Below the pieces are notes generated by a model, which saw nothing but the letters and a program-made list of their open reading frames with translations, was not told the origin of the DNA and made no database searches. A DNA stretch of 64,000 nt from Planococcus sp. CPCC 101016 (GTDB lineage: Bacteria; Bacillota; Bacilli; Bacillales_A; Planococcaceae): contig NZ_VOHB01000002.1 of the NCBI RefSeq assembly GCF_007859295.1, positions 1,613,624 through 1,677,623 on the forward strand. The letters run 5' to 3'. Both the position numbers and the translations under genes were made by a program. This document shows, in pieces, positions 27,719-34,780 of the stretch. Within the stretch, counting starts at the first letter, position 1, and every line of letters starts with the position of its first letter.

Positions 27719-28513
27719 TTACTTGTTTTTGATCGCTAAATAACTCACAGCCTGTTGAACAGTAGCCATAGTATCGAAAGTCGATAAATCTACTCCCGTT
27801 TCCAGCACTTTTCGGGCAAGATCTGGTCTTAAGCCCGTCAAAATTGGATGGATTCCCATGAGACTTATTGCTTCACTGATTTGAAGGAGATATGCGATTA
27901 CTACACTATCTATATTGTAAGTTCCTGAAAAATCGATGATTAAAGAATCAATATTAAGGTTGTGGACTTTCGTTGGAATTTCTTCTGCCAATTGTTTGGC
28001 TCTGCTTGAATCAATTGAACCTACCAACGGAAGAATTGAAACGCCTTCAAAAATCGGTACAATCGGAGCAGAAATTGAATTGATTTCTTTTATAAGTTCT
28101 AGATTTTTTCTTTCTGCTTCTTTTCGTGGAGTTATATCCCGGAGCACGGATTGAATGGCTCGCTGGTTCCCATAAATCAAGGGCGTGCAATTTACCTCAA
28201 CATCAATTGGTGTCCCGTCCAGTCTTAGCATCGTCTGCTCAATCAACTGGGCTGGTTTATTTTCAGACATGACTTTTTGAATTCGCTGTTTAATGGCTTC
28301 TTTATACTCTTCTTTAATGATACCCAGAACACTAGCACCTATAATTTCTTTTTTGGTTCCTTTTAACGCTTCTGAACCCGATTCGTTAATATACAGCACC
28401 CGATGATTCTGATGGATAATAATTATTTCACTAGATTGTTCGACAAGTTGACTGTAGATTTTTTCATGTTCCATAGCCGATTGGATAGCTTCGTCTGGCG
28501 CTTTGCTTTTCAT
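27719..28513 (-). CDS. PAS-STAS protein, RsbR-like stressosome or light/redox sensor
   Basis: The 264-residue protein has a PAS domain (about 20-135, with an SVLRDITPRKEAE end typical of a PAS-PAC), a short linker helix and a C-terminal STAS domain (about 148-260). The STAS part starts SAPIVPIFEGVSILPLVGSI and has DFSGTYNIDS, the loop that carries the RsbT-phosphorylated Ser/Thr in RsbR and RsbS. The domain order is that of YtvA, but the PAS lacks the LOV flavin motif GRNCRFLQ, so blue light is not implied. It probably feeds the stressosome controlling sigma-B or a related switch. RBS GGAGTAAGATG on the - strand. Confidence 0.85.
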   Translation of the reverse strand: MKSKAPDEAIQSAMEHEKIYSQLVEQSSEIIIIHQNHRVLYINESGSEALKGTKKEIIGASVLGIIKEEYKEAIKQRIQKVMSENKPAQLIEQTMLRLDGTPIDVEVNCTPLIYGNQRAIQSVLRDITPRKEAERKNLELIKEINSISAPIVPIFEGVSILPLVGSIDSSRAKQLAEEIPTKVHNLNIDSLIIDFSGTYNIDSVVIAYLLQISEAISLMGIHPILTGLRPDLARKVLETGVDLSTFDTMATVQQAVSYLAIKNK

Positions 28514-28729
28514 TACATCTTACTCCTTTGTTGAAAGTTTATGCCAAATGTCTAATATTCTGAGCAGTGAGAATTATACCATATAACCTTCTGAGCACTT
28601 GATGCAGTTTCCTTCGACATTTTACAAGTGACTAAACAGCAAGCGTGAGTCTTAGATTTTTTGCAAAACGGGAAGTTCGATTTGAGTAAGAAGTTAACAG
28701 AGCTTGCATTGATTTATCTAAAAATAATG

Positions 28730-28757
28730 CAAAAAAGGCCTTTTATAAGACCTTTTT
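28730..28757 (-). terminator. Terminator of the DUF2512 gene
   Basis: On the - strand AAGGTCT pairs with AGGCCTT, using wobble pairs, over a short loop, followed by TTTTTTGC. Confidence 0.7.
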
Positions 28758-28760
28758 GAC

Positions 28761-29195
28761 TTAACGAGTCGTGTTTCTTGTAGAACTGTGTTTTTCTGGG
28801 AATACATTGCGATCCAGGTACTTGTGGTAGAACCATTCACCTGCGCCAATCACCAATGCAGAGATGATAGCGGCTTGCATAAGGTCCTCAGTGTCCGCAA
28901 ATAAGGCTTCGCCCATCAGCCAAATCACCAAGAAGGACGTTACAATATCGGCTACTGTCGCAATGGCATTGCGCTTTGTGTGATCGGAGTGATGATCGTT
29001 TGCGCCATTATGGTTTGAACGGTCTCCGGTTTTCCGGAAAATCAGGAGATCGCCTAATACATAAGCCACTAATGTTAAAACCAAGCTAATTAATAGCGTA
29101 TCGTTGAACTCCACATCGTAAATCCCTGTCAGGATAACTAAAAGGACAACGGCAATCATAACAAATTTGATAATAAGAGCTTTTACATGATTCAA
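28761..29195 (-). CDS. YndM-family (DUF2512) four-helix membrane protein
   Basis: The 144-residue protein has four hydrophobic helices (about 8-25, 31-50, 78-96 and 106-123) and a polar His/Asn-rich loop between helices 2 and 3, followed by a basic tail. The N-terminus MNHVKALIIKFVMIAVVLL is typical of DUF2512/YndM. Function is unknown. RBS AAAGGAGGAA is strong. Upstream, a GGGTAT hexamer (- strand, about 29240) might be part of a sigma-B type -10 box, but its partner -35 is poor. Confidence 0.82.
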   Translation of the reverse strand: MNHVKALIIKFVMIAVVLLVILTGIYDVEFNDTLLISLVLTLVAYVLGDLLIFRKTGDRSNHNGANDHHSDHTKRNAIATVADIVTSFLVIWLMGEALFADTEDLMQAAIISALVIGAGEWFYHKYLDRNVFPEKHSSTRNTTR

Positions 29196-29440
29196 GACGT
29201 GTTCCTCCTTTGTATAATTTTTGGGTACAAATTACATATACCCAAGACTTTTTTAACCTAATCATTTTTTTAAAAATATTCTTGTAAAGACCTCCTCTCT
29301 TTGAAAAACTCCCTATGTACCGATTCATTGATTAAGTGAATTCCGTTTAGTTTTTTAAAAAAGACTGTTTATGGAAAAGAAGGATTAAATTCAAGAAAAA
29401 AAGGGCATTTCTTTTAAAAAGAGGGGAGAGATAACCAACC

Positions 29441-29752
29441 ATGCTGCCGGTATTTGGAGAGAATGAACATAAAGTTTTACATGCCCTGAAATTAAACGGA
29501 TTCAATCAAACATACAGCGTTAAGAAAAAGATTAAGGAAACCAGTCTTTATTCGGTATATCTTCTCTCAGTGAAGAAAAAGACCCTAACGCGTGATGAAG
29601 TGTTACTGATCGAGCATCCTCCTGCTAAAGAATCATCCGCACACATCTTACCCATCAACATTAATGAATTAGGAACGACAACAGAAACCATACAAAAAAT
29701 CGCTGAAGCTGTATACGCTCACTTTGCACGGAATCCGTACTGGTTCCGTTAA
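29441..29752 (+). CDS. Conserved-type hypothetical protein, 103 residues
   Basis: The soluble product starts MLPVFGENEHKVLHALKLNG and ends HFARNPYWFR. RBS GAGGGGAGAG precedes ATG. No motif I can name. It lies between two divergent or stress-type genes in a region of general-stress character. Confidence 0.6.
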   Translation: MLPVFGENEHKVLHALKLNGFNQTYSVKKKIKETSLYSVYLLSVKKKTLTRDEVLLIEHPPAKESSAHILPININELGTTTETIQKIAEAVYAHFARNPYWFR

Positions 29753-29854
29753 TAGATGGAATACTTCGTTTTTCATTAGAATAGAAGTTTAGGAAAAGGA
29801 TGGAAGAGGAATTAATTAAACTTACAGACAAAAAAGAAATAGGAGTGATAGGGT

Positions 29855-30460
29855 ATGGTCAAAATTGCAGTGGAACACCCATTTACAGATGTACGCAGTG
29901 CATTTAAGAAAAAAGGATATCAGGCAGATATGATAAAGCAGGCAACGGATGCAATTGGTTATGATGCTGTGGTCGTTCAAAACCAGAATGTATTTGCTGG
30001 TTCTCAAATAGAGGGCTCCTTAGTTGAAACCAGAGGGCGCAGTGTCAATGAAATCGTCGAAGAAGTGGAAGAGCGCCTTCAACGCGTCGGAAAAATTCCT
30101 GGTACTGCAGATGCCGCTAAAAGCAGTTCAGGTGGCAGCTTTAAAAAGGGTGTTGTAACTGGGGCTTTGATTGGTGCAGCGGCAGCACTTATCTTTACTC
30201 CGAAAAGTGGGAAAGAAATGCAGCATGTGTTGAAAGAAAAAGTATCAAGTGGCACTTCAGACGAAAATAAAAACACCCAAATAAACCAGATTAAAGAAAA
30301 AGTAACGGATGTAGTAACACAAGCAAAAGAACAAACAACAAAGGTGACAGATCAAGTGAAAGAAAAAATTACTGCTACAAAAGAACAGAATGAAAAAGAT
30401 GGATCCAAAGAACAGGAAAAATCAGAAAAGCAAGAGAACGAAAAGAATCAGCAGTCCTGA
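29855..30460 (+). CDS. YkuS-like (UPF0180) plus YtxH-type stress protein fusion
   Basis: The 201-residue protein joins two families. Residues 1-75 resemble YkuS/UPF0180 (KIAVEHPFTDVRSAFKKKGY and the acidic EIVEEVEERLQRVG end). Residues about 93-125 are a YtxH-type membrane anchor (FKKGVVTGALIGAAAALIF then TPKSGKEM). The rest is a highly charged Lys/Glu/Gln coiled tail, like other YtxH/GvpP-related stress proteins. RBS AGGAGTGATAGG. A sigma-B-like promoter is possible (GTTTAG 29787-29792, 14 bases, AGGAAT 29807-29812) but imperfect. Confidence 0.75.
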   Translation: MVKIAVEHPFTDVRSAFKKKGYQADMIKQATDAIGYDAVVVQNQNVFAGSQIEGSLVETRGRSVNEIVEEVEERLQRVGKIPGTADAAKSSSGGSFKKGVVTGALIGAAAALIFTPKSGKEMQHVLKEKVSSGTSDENKNTQINQIKEKVTDVVTQAKEQTTKVTDQVKEKITATKEQNEKDGSKEQEKSEKQENEKNQQS

Positions 30461-30535
30461 ATCATTTTTAAATGACGCCGACTAACATAGAGTACACGTT
30501 TCCAAACATTTCAAAATGGCTAAAAGATAATAAAA

Positions 30536-30585
30536 AGAATATTCGCAAAGTCTTTTTGACATATTGCGGACGTTCTTTTTTTGTG
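30536..30585 (+). terminator. Terminator after the YkuS-YtxH gene
   Basis: AGAA..TCGCAA pairs with TTGCGGA..TTCT around a middle loop, followed by TTTTTTT. The stem has internal mismatches. Confidence 0.6.
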
Positions 30586-30715
30586 GGACATATTTGACCA
30601 TTACTTACTAATTTTTCTTTGGTTTTTTCTTTAGAAATACTTTATTAAAAAAAGAATATGCAAGTATAATCAAACTCTTATAACATGAAACCAAAAGAGG
30701 TGGTGATTGTTGATA

Positions 30716-30885
30716 ATGACTCCAAGCGAAGTAAGTGCAAAATTAATATCCAACCATCTACATTGCGAAAGTATTCGGCTTTGCTTGAACAGGAAGGTAT
30801 TCAATTCAAACGAACCCATAAAAATGCCAGACTTTATACAGATAGCAAGTGCATAGCGATTGATTCTATGGAGGCTGAACTTTAA
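30716..30885 (+). pseudogene. MerR-like HTH protein gene with a frameshift
   Basis: After AAAAGAGGTGGTG an ATG at 30716 gives MTPSEVSAKL; one base out of phase the same DNA continues NIQPSTLRKYSALLEQEGIQ then FKRTHKNARLYTD. Together these make the usual N-terminus of MerR-type HTH proteins of phage and plasmids (MTPxEVSxKLxIxxSTLRKY). One missing A near 30745 (AAATTAATATCC in place of AAATTAAATATCC) would explain it. The frame also ends early, so the gene is dead. A clean frame from 30685 exists but lacks a ribosome site. Confidence 0.65.
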
Positions 30886-31004
30886 AGACATCCAGAGTAT
30901 ATAGCACATTGGAACAAGCCACGGAGACAGAATCCCTTAGCCTTTTCTAAGAAAGATGGGCCGTTTTATTACACTCATTATCCTCTAAAAAAACCTGCAA
31001 CAAA

Positions 31005-31045
31005 AACGTCCGCAGCACTTTTTCAGAGGCAGCGGACGTTTTTGT
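31005..31045. terminator. Terminator of the 77-residue small gene (locus 1)
   Basis: AACGTCCGC (31005-31013) and GCGGACGTT (31032-31040) form a 9-base stem with A-rich and T-rich flanks on both sides, so it can act in either direction. Confidence 0.85.
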
Positions 31046-31058
31046 AATGAAAAAGCAT

Positions 31059-31292
31059 TTAGTTATTTGCGTAAATGCGTTCATAAATGACTTCAGCTGC
31101 TTGATCAACAGAGACGTAGTACTCTCGCTGCTGCGTTTTGCTGCAGGTTATTTCCAGCACGAACGGATCCCGTAAGCATTTAACATGCAAGCCATCTTCC
31201 TCGCCGATAGCAAAGGAATGCGTGATAAAAGATGTGTTGAAGGTAAGGGAAATCTGTAACAGGTTTTTGATGGTTTCTAGCTGCATACTCAT
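31059..31292 (-). CDS. Small paralogous protein, family X, member 1 (locus 1)
   Basis: The 77-residue product has a single beta-rich domain with the pattern FxxG(E)xDGLxVxCL...F.LEI.......Y.SVDQAAEVIYERI. It resembles its neighbour at 31401 and the two genes at 45431 and 45782, so the window has four members. Its closest relative is 45431-45664 (HIKNLLQLSCDFNTSSISHS against TIKNLLQISLTFNTSFITHS). I do not recognise a named family. It is transcribed away from the sister gene's terminator. Confidence 0.75.
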   Translation of the reverse strand: MSMQLETIKNLLQISLTFNTSFITHSFAIGEEDGLHVKCLRDPFVLEITCSKTQQREYYVSVDQAAEVIYERIYANN

Positions 31293-31381
31293 TCATTCTT
31301 CCGGTTTCTGACTTAGTCGTTTTAGTCTCCAAAACATACATTCGGGTTAGTTGATTTTACCCTCTATTAGAAATTCTAATC

Positions 31382-31408
31382 AAAAAAAACTCCTGAAAAA
31401 TCAGGAGT
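31382..31408 (-). terminator. Terminator of the 80-residue small gene (locus 1)
   Basis: On the - strand ACTCCTGA pairs with TCAGGAGT, followed by TTTTTTTTG. The stem overlaps the last codons of the gene. The same terminator occurs in locus 2 (45770-45789). Confidence 0.88.
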
Positions 31409-31643
31409 CTGTGCTCATCTCACGAGAAGCAATATAATCTATGATGTACTCAGCTGTTTTTTCCAGCGAATCGTTTTGAATGACCTCTTGAGTAGCTAAA
31501 TGGTCAATTTCAAACGTATATGTACCCGGCAGACAACGAACGGATAAACTTGTTCCGTCTTTTGCAGTAAAGACCTGGTTAATCTTCACCGTATTGTATT
31601 CATACATCGTCTTAAGATAAACCATGACGCTATTATATTTCAT
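31401..31643 (-). CDS. Small paralogous protein, family X, member 2 (locus 1)
   Basis: The 80-residue product has NTVKINQVFTAKDGTSLSVR then CLPGTYTFEID, and ends with an amphipathic helix (LEKTAEYIIDYIAS). It is nearly the same as the protein at 45782-46024 and more distantly like the 77-residue neighbour. ATG is preceded by GGAAAGGAAATT, the right arm of a palindrome (TTTCC...GGAAA) that could hide the ribosome site. Confidence 0.78.
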   Translation of the reverse strand: MKYNSVMVYLKTMYEYNTVKINQVFTAKDGTSLSVRCLPGTYTFEIDHLATQEVIQNDSLEKTAEYIIDYIASREMSTDS

Positions 31644-31653
31644 ATGCGGAATT

Positions 31654-31722
31654 TCCTTTCCAATGTTGGAAAATGACTAAGAAAAGTCGGGAATAATCCA
31701 TTAATTGTTATAAATTATAACA
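31654..31722 (-). promoter_or_regulatory. Conserved leader and promoter of family X member 2
   Basis: The stretch from the start codon to about 31700 is conserved with that before 45782-46024 (CCCGACTTTTCTTAGTCA in both, on the - strand). It contains TTTCCAA..TTGGAAA (locus 1) or TTTCC..GGAAA (locus 2), whose right arm is the ribosome site. The AT palindrome TGTTATAA/TTATAACA (31706-31722) includes a TATAAT -10-like hexamer on the - strand. Confidence 0.5.
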
Positions 31723-31728
31723 CACAAG

Positions 31729-32149
31729 AGTGAAACCACCTAAATAGAGGACTCTTCACTCTTAAGGATTTCTTCAACCACTAAACAAAAACCCGGCTAA
31801 AGGCACGTATTTAGCGGGTTTGCAGCGTTTTCTGTTGGTCTATTTCTCCTATTCCGTTGCATGTCCTATTACAACGGCTTCAGGGAGTCAGCAAGAAAGT
31901 ATAAGCAGCTACCTATAGCTTTAATAATGCCTCAAAAAAAAGAACGAATGCAACTCGTTAAGTAATTCCAAAACGCTTTTTTAACCCTACTTAATTTTGA
32001 ATTCCTAGAGGAGTCGATCGGATTTTTGAAGCAGTTCACAGTAATTGTGTAATAGTTACAGATGGTTTCAAACCACAAGTGGTTTGAAATGCCATGCCTC
32101 ACACGAAAACCACTTGTGGTTCTAAAAGCTATTCGATCATAATTCTGGA
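31729..32149. other. Gene-free stretch with several hairpins
   Basis: No gene. AAGAGTGAA/TTCACTCTT forms a 9-base stem (31728-31765). AACCCGGCTAAA/TTTAGCGGGTT (31790-31820) followed by TTTTTG on the - strand looks like the terminator of a lost - strand gene. TTCAAACCACAAGTGGTTTG (32067-32088 region) and AACCACTTGTGGTT (32108-32121) are two palindromes sharing ACCAC..GTGGT. Confidence 0.5.
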
Positions 32150-32206
32150 TATAATTTAACTACCGGTAGTTGAATAAATATAAATTTCATTAGACTACCG
32201 GTAGTC
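32150..32206 (+). promoter_or_regulatory. Promoter with twin ACTACCGGTAGT operators
   Basis: TATAAT (32150-32155) is followed at the expected start site by the perfect palindrome AACTACCGGTAGTT (32158-32171); a second, GACTACCGGTAGTC, is at 32193-32206, with centres 35 bases apart. This is the usual geometry for a dimeric repressor (TetR-like) blocking the start and the leader. No matching -35 is obvious. The first gene downstream is 32288. Confidence 0.55.
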
Positions 32207-32220
32207 GTTCTATTGAAAGT

Positions 32221-32252
32221 GAATGTAACATAAGTGCAGATAAGTTACATTC
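32221..32252. repeat. Hairpin repeat, family A, copy 1
   Basis: GAATGTAAC (32221-32229) pairs with GTTACATTC (32244-32252). Related copies follow at 32502, 32946, 44642 and, as a half, 45231. Confidence 0.8.
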
Positions 32253-32287
32253 GGATACGTTGAAAGCATAGGAAGAGGTGAATTTAT

Positions 32288-32500
32288 ATGAAATATATTC
32301 TAAACGGCTTGATTACTGTTTTATTATCTATTCTCGGATTTTATGCGATTTTGGTTCTTTTAATTTTTACGGTGAGTGATAGTGATGAAGTAGTGCTCTA
32401 TGCATTTGCAATTGTCTTAGGGGTGTTACTTATTGTTATCATCAATCAGTTAGTTAGATTGAATGACAAATTGGAAGCAATCAAAAGTGAACTTAACTAA
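32288..32500 (+). CDS. Small two-helix membrane protein
   Basis: The 70-residue product has two hydrophobic segments (about 5-28 and 34-53) and a charged amphipathic tail (RLNDKLEAIKSELN). RBS GGAAGAGGTG precedes ATG. It lies between family A repeat copies 1 and 2. No family recognised. Confidence 0.65.
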   Translation: MKYILNGLITVLLSILGFYAILVLLIFTVSDSDEVVLYAFAIVLGVLLIVIINQLVRLNDKLEAIKSELN

Positions 32501-32501
32501 A

Positions 32502-32537
32502 TTGAATGTAACTTATTGGTAATTAAGTTGCATTCAA
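32502..32537. repeat. Hairpin repeat, family A, copy 2
   Basis: TTGAATGTAACTT (32502-32514) pairs with AAGTTGCATTCAA (32525-32537), with one G-T wobble. Confidence 0.85.
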
Positions 32538-32926
32538 AAAGGTTAGAAGCTGGAGGAGGATCCGTTATCGATAAACAAGAGTTGTTATTTAAGCAATTAA
32601 AGGAAATAAAAGATTATTGGGTTGAGACTGCAAACGATGGCTTAAACGAAGACCAAGACATGATATGGTCGCAAGTAGAAGAAGAATACAAAGTACTTCG
32701 CACTAAAATAACAAGTCAAGCAGAACGAGAAGCTTATCAAAAAGTGGTCGATGAGGTTATTAAAGGGGTCATGCACTCTGTTCTGGTGATGATTGACGGT
32801 GGCGACGAGTTAGCGGAGAACGTGCTAATTGATCTAACAGAACGTGACACAAACGAATCACTTTCGGGACAAACAGCATTACATGAAGAATTTTTTGGTT
32901 ATTTATTAGACACTGAAGATGAGTAA
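32516..32926 (+). CDS. Hypothetical acidic protein; true start codon probably altered (GTT)
   Basis: The frame contains the strong site GGAGGAGGA (32551-32559), and the protein-like part begins right after it at IDKQELLFKQLKEIKDYW. The codon at the expected start (32564) is GTT, not GTG; the only usual in-frame starts are a TTG at 32516 or 32528, within repeat copy 2, or ATG at 32658. The remaining ~120 residues are helical and acidic, ending in HEEFFGYLLDTEDE, in the manner of immunity proteins of toxin systems. That assignment is by character only. Either an unusual start is used or the gene has lost its start. Confidence 0.55.
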   Translation: MVIKLHSKRLEAGGGSVIDKQELLFKQLKEIKDYWVETANDGLNEDQDMIWSQVEEEYKVLRTKITSQAEREAYQKVVDEVIKGVMHSVLVMIDGGDELAENVLIDLTERDTNESLSGQTALHEEFFGYLLDTEDE

Positions 32927-32945
32927 CCAAGTTAATTCCATTGGA

Positions 32946-32983
32946 TTTGAATGTAACTTATTGTAAAGTAAGTTACATTCAAA
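32946..32983. repeat. Hairpin repeat, family A, copy 3 (perfect)
   Basis: TTTGAATGTAACTTA (32946-32960) and TAAGTTACATTCAAA (32969-32983) form a perfect 15-base inverted repeat with an 8-base loop. Confidence 0.92.
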
Positions 32984-33139
32984 ATGCCGATCCCATTGAC
33001 TTCATGAGAAAATCAAGTGAAACCCAATTTGCTAGAAAAAATGATTCAATCAATAGACTATTCTATAGGATTTATAGATAGTTTATATATGAATATTTAT
33101 CGAAAGAAGGCACTTCATTTGAAGTACCTTATCTTTTTT

Positions 33140-33166
33140 GTTCGCAGAAGTGTACTTTTACGAATG
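33140..33166. repeat. Dispersed palindrome, family B, copy 2
   Basis: GTTCGCAGAAGTG then TACTTTTACGAATG, directly after a small stem (ACTTCA/TGAAGT, about 33112-33126) and a T-run. Confidence 0.75.
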
Positions 33167-33207
33167 GTTCTTTGATTTTGAAAAATCTTCAGAAAGAACT
33201 TTTGCAT

Positions 33208-33241
33208 TTGAAGTCGTCGCCATACAATCGTATAATTGTAT
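33208..33241 (+). promoter_or_regulatory. Promoter of the MocR gene with overlapping operator
   Basis: TTGAAG (33208-33213), 17 bases, TATAAT (33231-33236). The inverted repeat ATACAAT (33222-33228) / ATTGTAT (33235-33241) overlaps the -10. A tighter palindrome ATACAATATTGTAT recurs at 34658-34671, before the transporter gene, so the pair probably marks the MocR binding site. Confidence 0.6.
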
Positions 33242-33257
33242 GAAAAGGATGGGGACT

Positions 33258-34640
33258 ATGCCAATAAACTCATTTGAAAATTATCCAATGTCGTGGAAAC
33301 CGACAGTGAGCCGAAAAGAACGGCCTATTTATCAGGCATTGGCGAAGCAGCTGGAAGATGACATTAAAGAAGGTCGTTTGCTGCCTGGCACAAAACTGCC
33401 ACCGCAACGCGAGTTAGCGGATTATTTAGAAGTGAACTTAAGCACAATATCGAAAGCATTTAAAGTAGCTGAGTTAAAAGGACTCATCAGTGCAACGGTC
33501 GGTAGCGGCACGTATGTTTCCTATGATGCTGTTTCCAATGCCTATTTGCTTGCGGAAGAAAAACCGAAACATTTGATTGAAATGGGCGCCATGTTAACGG
33601 ACCGGGTATCCTATAGTCCATTATTCGAGTTGCTGCAAGAAATGTTGCAGGAGTCGGATTATGCCAGATGGTTTGACTACAGCCGGCCTGGCGATACGGT
33701 TTGGCAAAAAGATGCAGGCGTCAAACTGATGGAGTTTGCAAGTGTCAAAACGAAAAAGGAACATATTTTAATGGCAAATGGCGGACAAAACGCCATTACC
33801 GCAACCCTTGCGGGACTTTGCCAGCATGGCGATCGAATCGGAGTCGATCACCATACTTATCCGGGATTAAAGACAGCTGCCGCAATGCTGGGCATCCAGC
33901 TTGTTCCGATTCGGTCGGAAGGAGATGAAATGAGTCCGGAAGCTCTTTTATATGCATGCAAAAATGAAAACATCAAAGGGTTATACCTGATTCCGGATTA
34001 CCAGAATCCATTGACATATACAATGAGTGTCGAGACCCGCAAAGCGATTGCAGAGATTGCGATACAGCATGATTTATTTATTATCGAAAATGGAATGTTT
34101 CATCTGCTTCAGGACGAAGTACTGCCGGCCCTAGCGTCATATGCTCCTGAGCAGACAATCTATGTTGTTAGTTTATCAAAATCACTGGCGCCGGGGCTCC
34201 GGCTTGCTTACGTGGCGGTTCCTTTAAAATTCCTGGATCCGGTCCGGAAAGCTCTCTATAACTTAAACATCTCCGTGTCTCCGCTGTTTGCAGAGTTGGC
34301 AGCACGGGCCATTGTGTCGAAGCAGTTCGAACAGGTGGTTGCTCTCCATAAAGAGGAAACGAAAGCCCGCAATCAATTAGTGGACCATTATCTAGGTAAG
34401 GGGAACTGTCTAGGCAAAGCTACCGGGATTTTTCGATGGTTACATTTGCCGGGTTCATATACAGGCGACCAATTTGAGAAGCTTGCTGCAGTCCAAGGGG
34501 TACAAGTTTATAGTGGCGGTCGTTTTGCAGTAGGAAATATTGCTCCGGCAAATACTGTACGTTTAGCCATTTGCACGCCCGAAACGAGAGCGGAATTGGA
34601 GAGGGCTCTCGTAATCTTAAAAAAATTACTGAATGTGTAA
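33258..34640 (+). CDS. MocR-type GntR/aminotransferase transcriptional regulator
   Basis: The 460-residue protein has an N-terminal GntR winged helix (about 20-85: RPIYQALAKQLEDDIKEGRL, LPGTKLPPQRELADYL) and a fold-type I aminotransferase domain (about 125-460). The PLP lysine is in SLSKSLAPGLRLAY. In the loop where most members read IxEDDxY this protein has IIENGMFHL, so the cofactor or ligand contact is changed. MocR proteins sense vitamin B6 or amino acids; PdxR and GabR are examples. ATG 33258 is chosen after AAAAGGATGGGG. The EamA gene downstream, with a shared operator motif, is the likely target. Confidence 0.85.
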   Translation: MPINSFENYPMSWKPTVSRKERPIYQALAKQLEDDIKEGRLLPGTKLPPQRELADYLEVNLSTISKAFKVAELKGLISATVGSGTYVSYDAVSNAYLLAEEKPKHLIEMGAMLTDRVSYSPLFELLQEMLQESDYARWFDYSRPGDTVWQKDAGVKLMEFASVKTKKEHILMANGGQNAITATLAGLCQHGDRIGVDHHTYPGLKTAAAMLGIQLVPIRSEGDEMSPEALLYACKNENIKGLYLIPDYQNPLTYTMSVETRKAIAEIAIQHDLFIIENGMFHLLQDEVLPALASYAPEQTIYVVSLSKSLAPGLRLAYVAVPLKFLDPVRKALYNLNISVSPLFAELAARAIVSKQFEQVVALHKEETKARNQLVDHYLGKGNCLGKATGIFRWLHLPGSYTGDQFEKLAAVQGVQVYSGGRFAVGNIAPANTVRLAICTPETRAELERALVILKKLLNV

Positions 34641-34657
34641 AAACACGATTTATTTAT

Positions 34658-34703
34658 ATACAATATTGTATGCCACACAATTATATTATTGTGTGGCTTT
34701 TTT
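34658..34703 (+). terminator. MocR-type operator palindrome and terminator
   Basis: ATACAATATTGTAT (34658-34671) is immediately followed by a 10-base stem, GCCACACAAT (34672-34681) with ATTGTGTGGC (34688-34697), and TTTTTT. Confidence 0.85.
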
Positions 34704-34780
34704 GTGCGTGCTACGCTAATAGAAACTTAGTCGAAGGATAAAATACTCTTCATAGAAAAAGAAGGAATGGAGGACCACTT

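Noticed and set aside
29207-29270. Sigma-B promoter before the DUF2512 gene
   Set aside because: GGGTAT is present on the - strand, but the best -35 at the right distance (GATTAG) is a poor match to GTTTAA.
33138-33257. N-terminal extension of the MocR gene (MFAEVYFYEWFFD...)
   Set aside because: It translates the family B palindrome and the promoter; the ribosome site and promoter fix the start at 33258.
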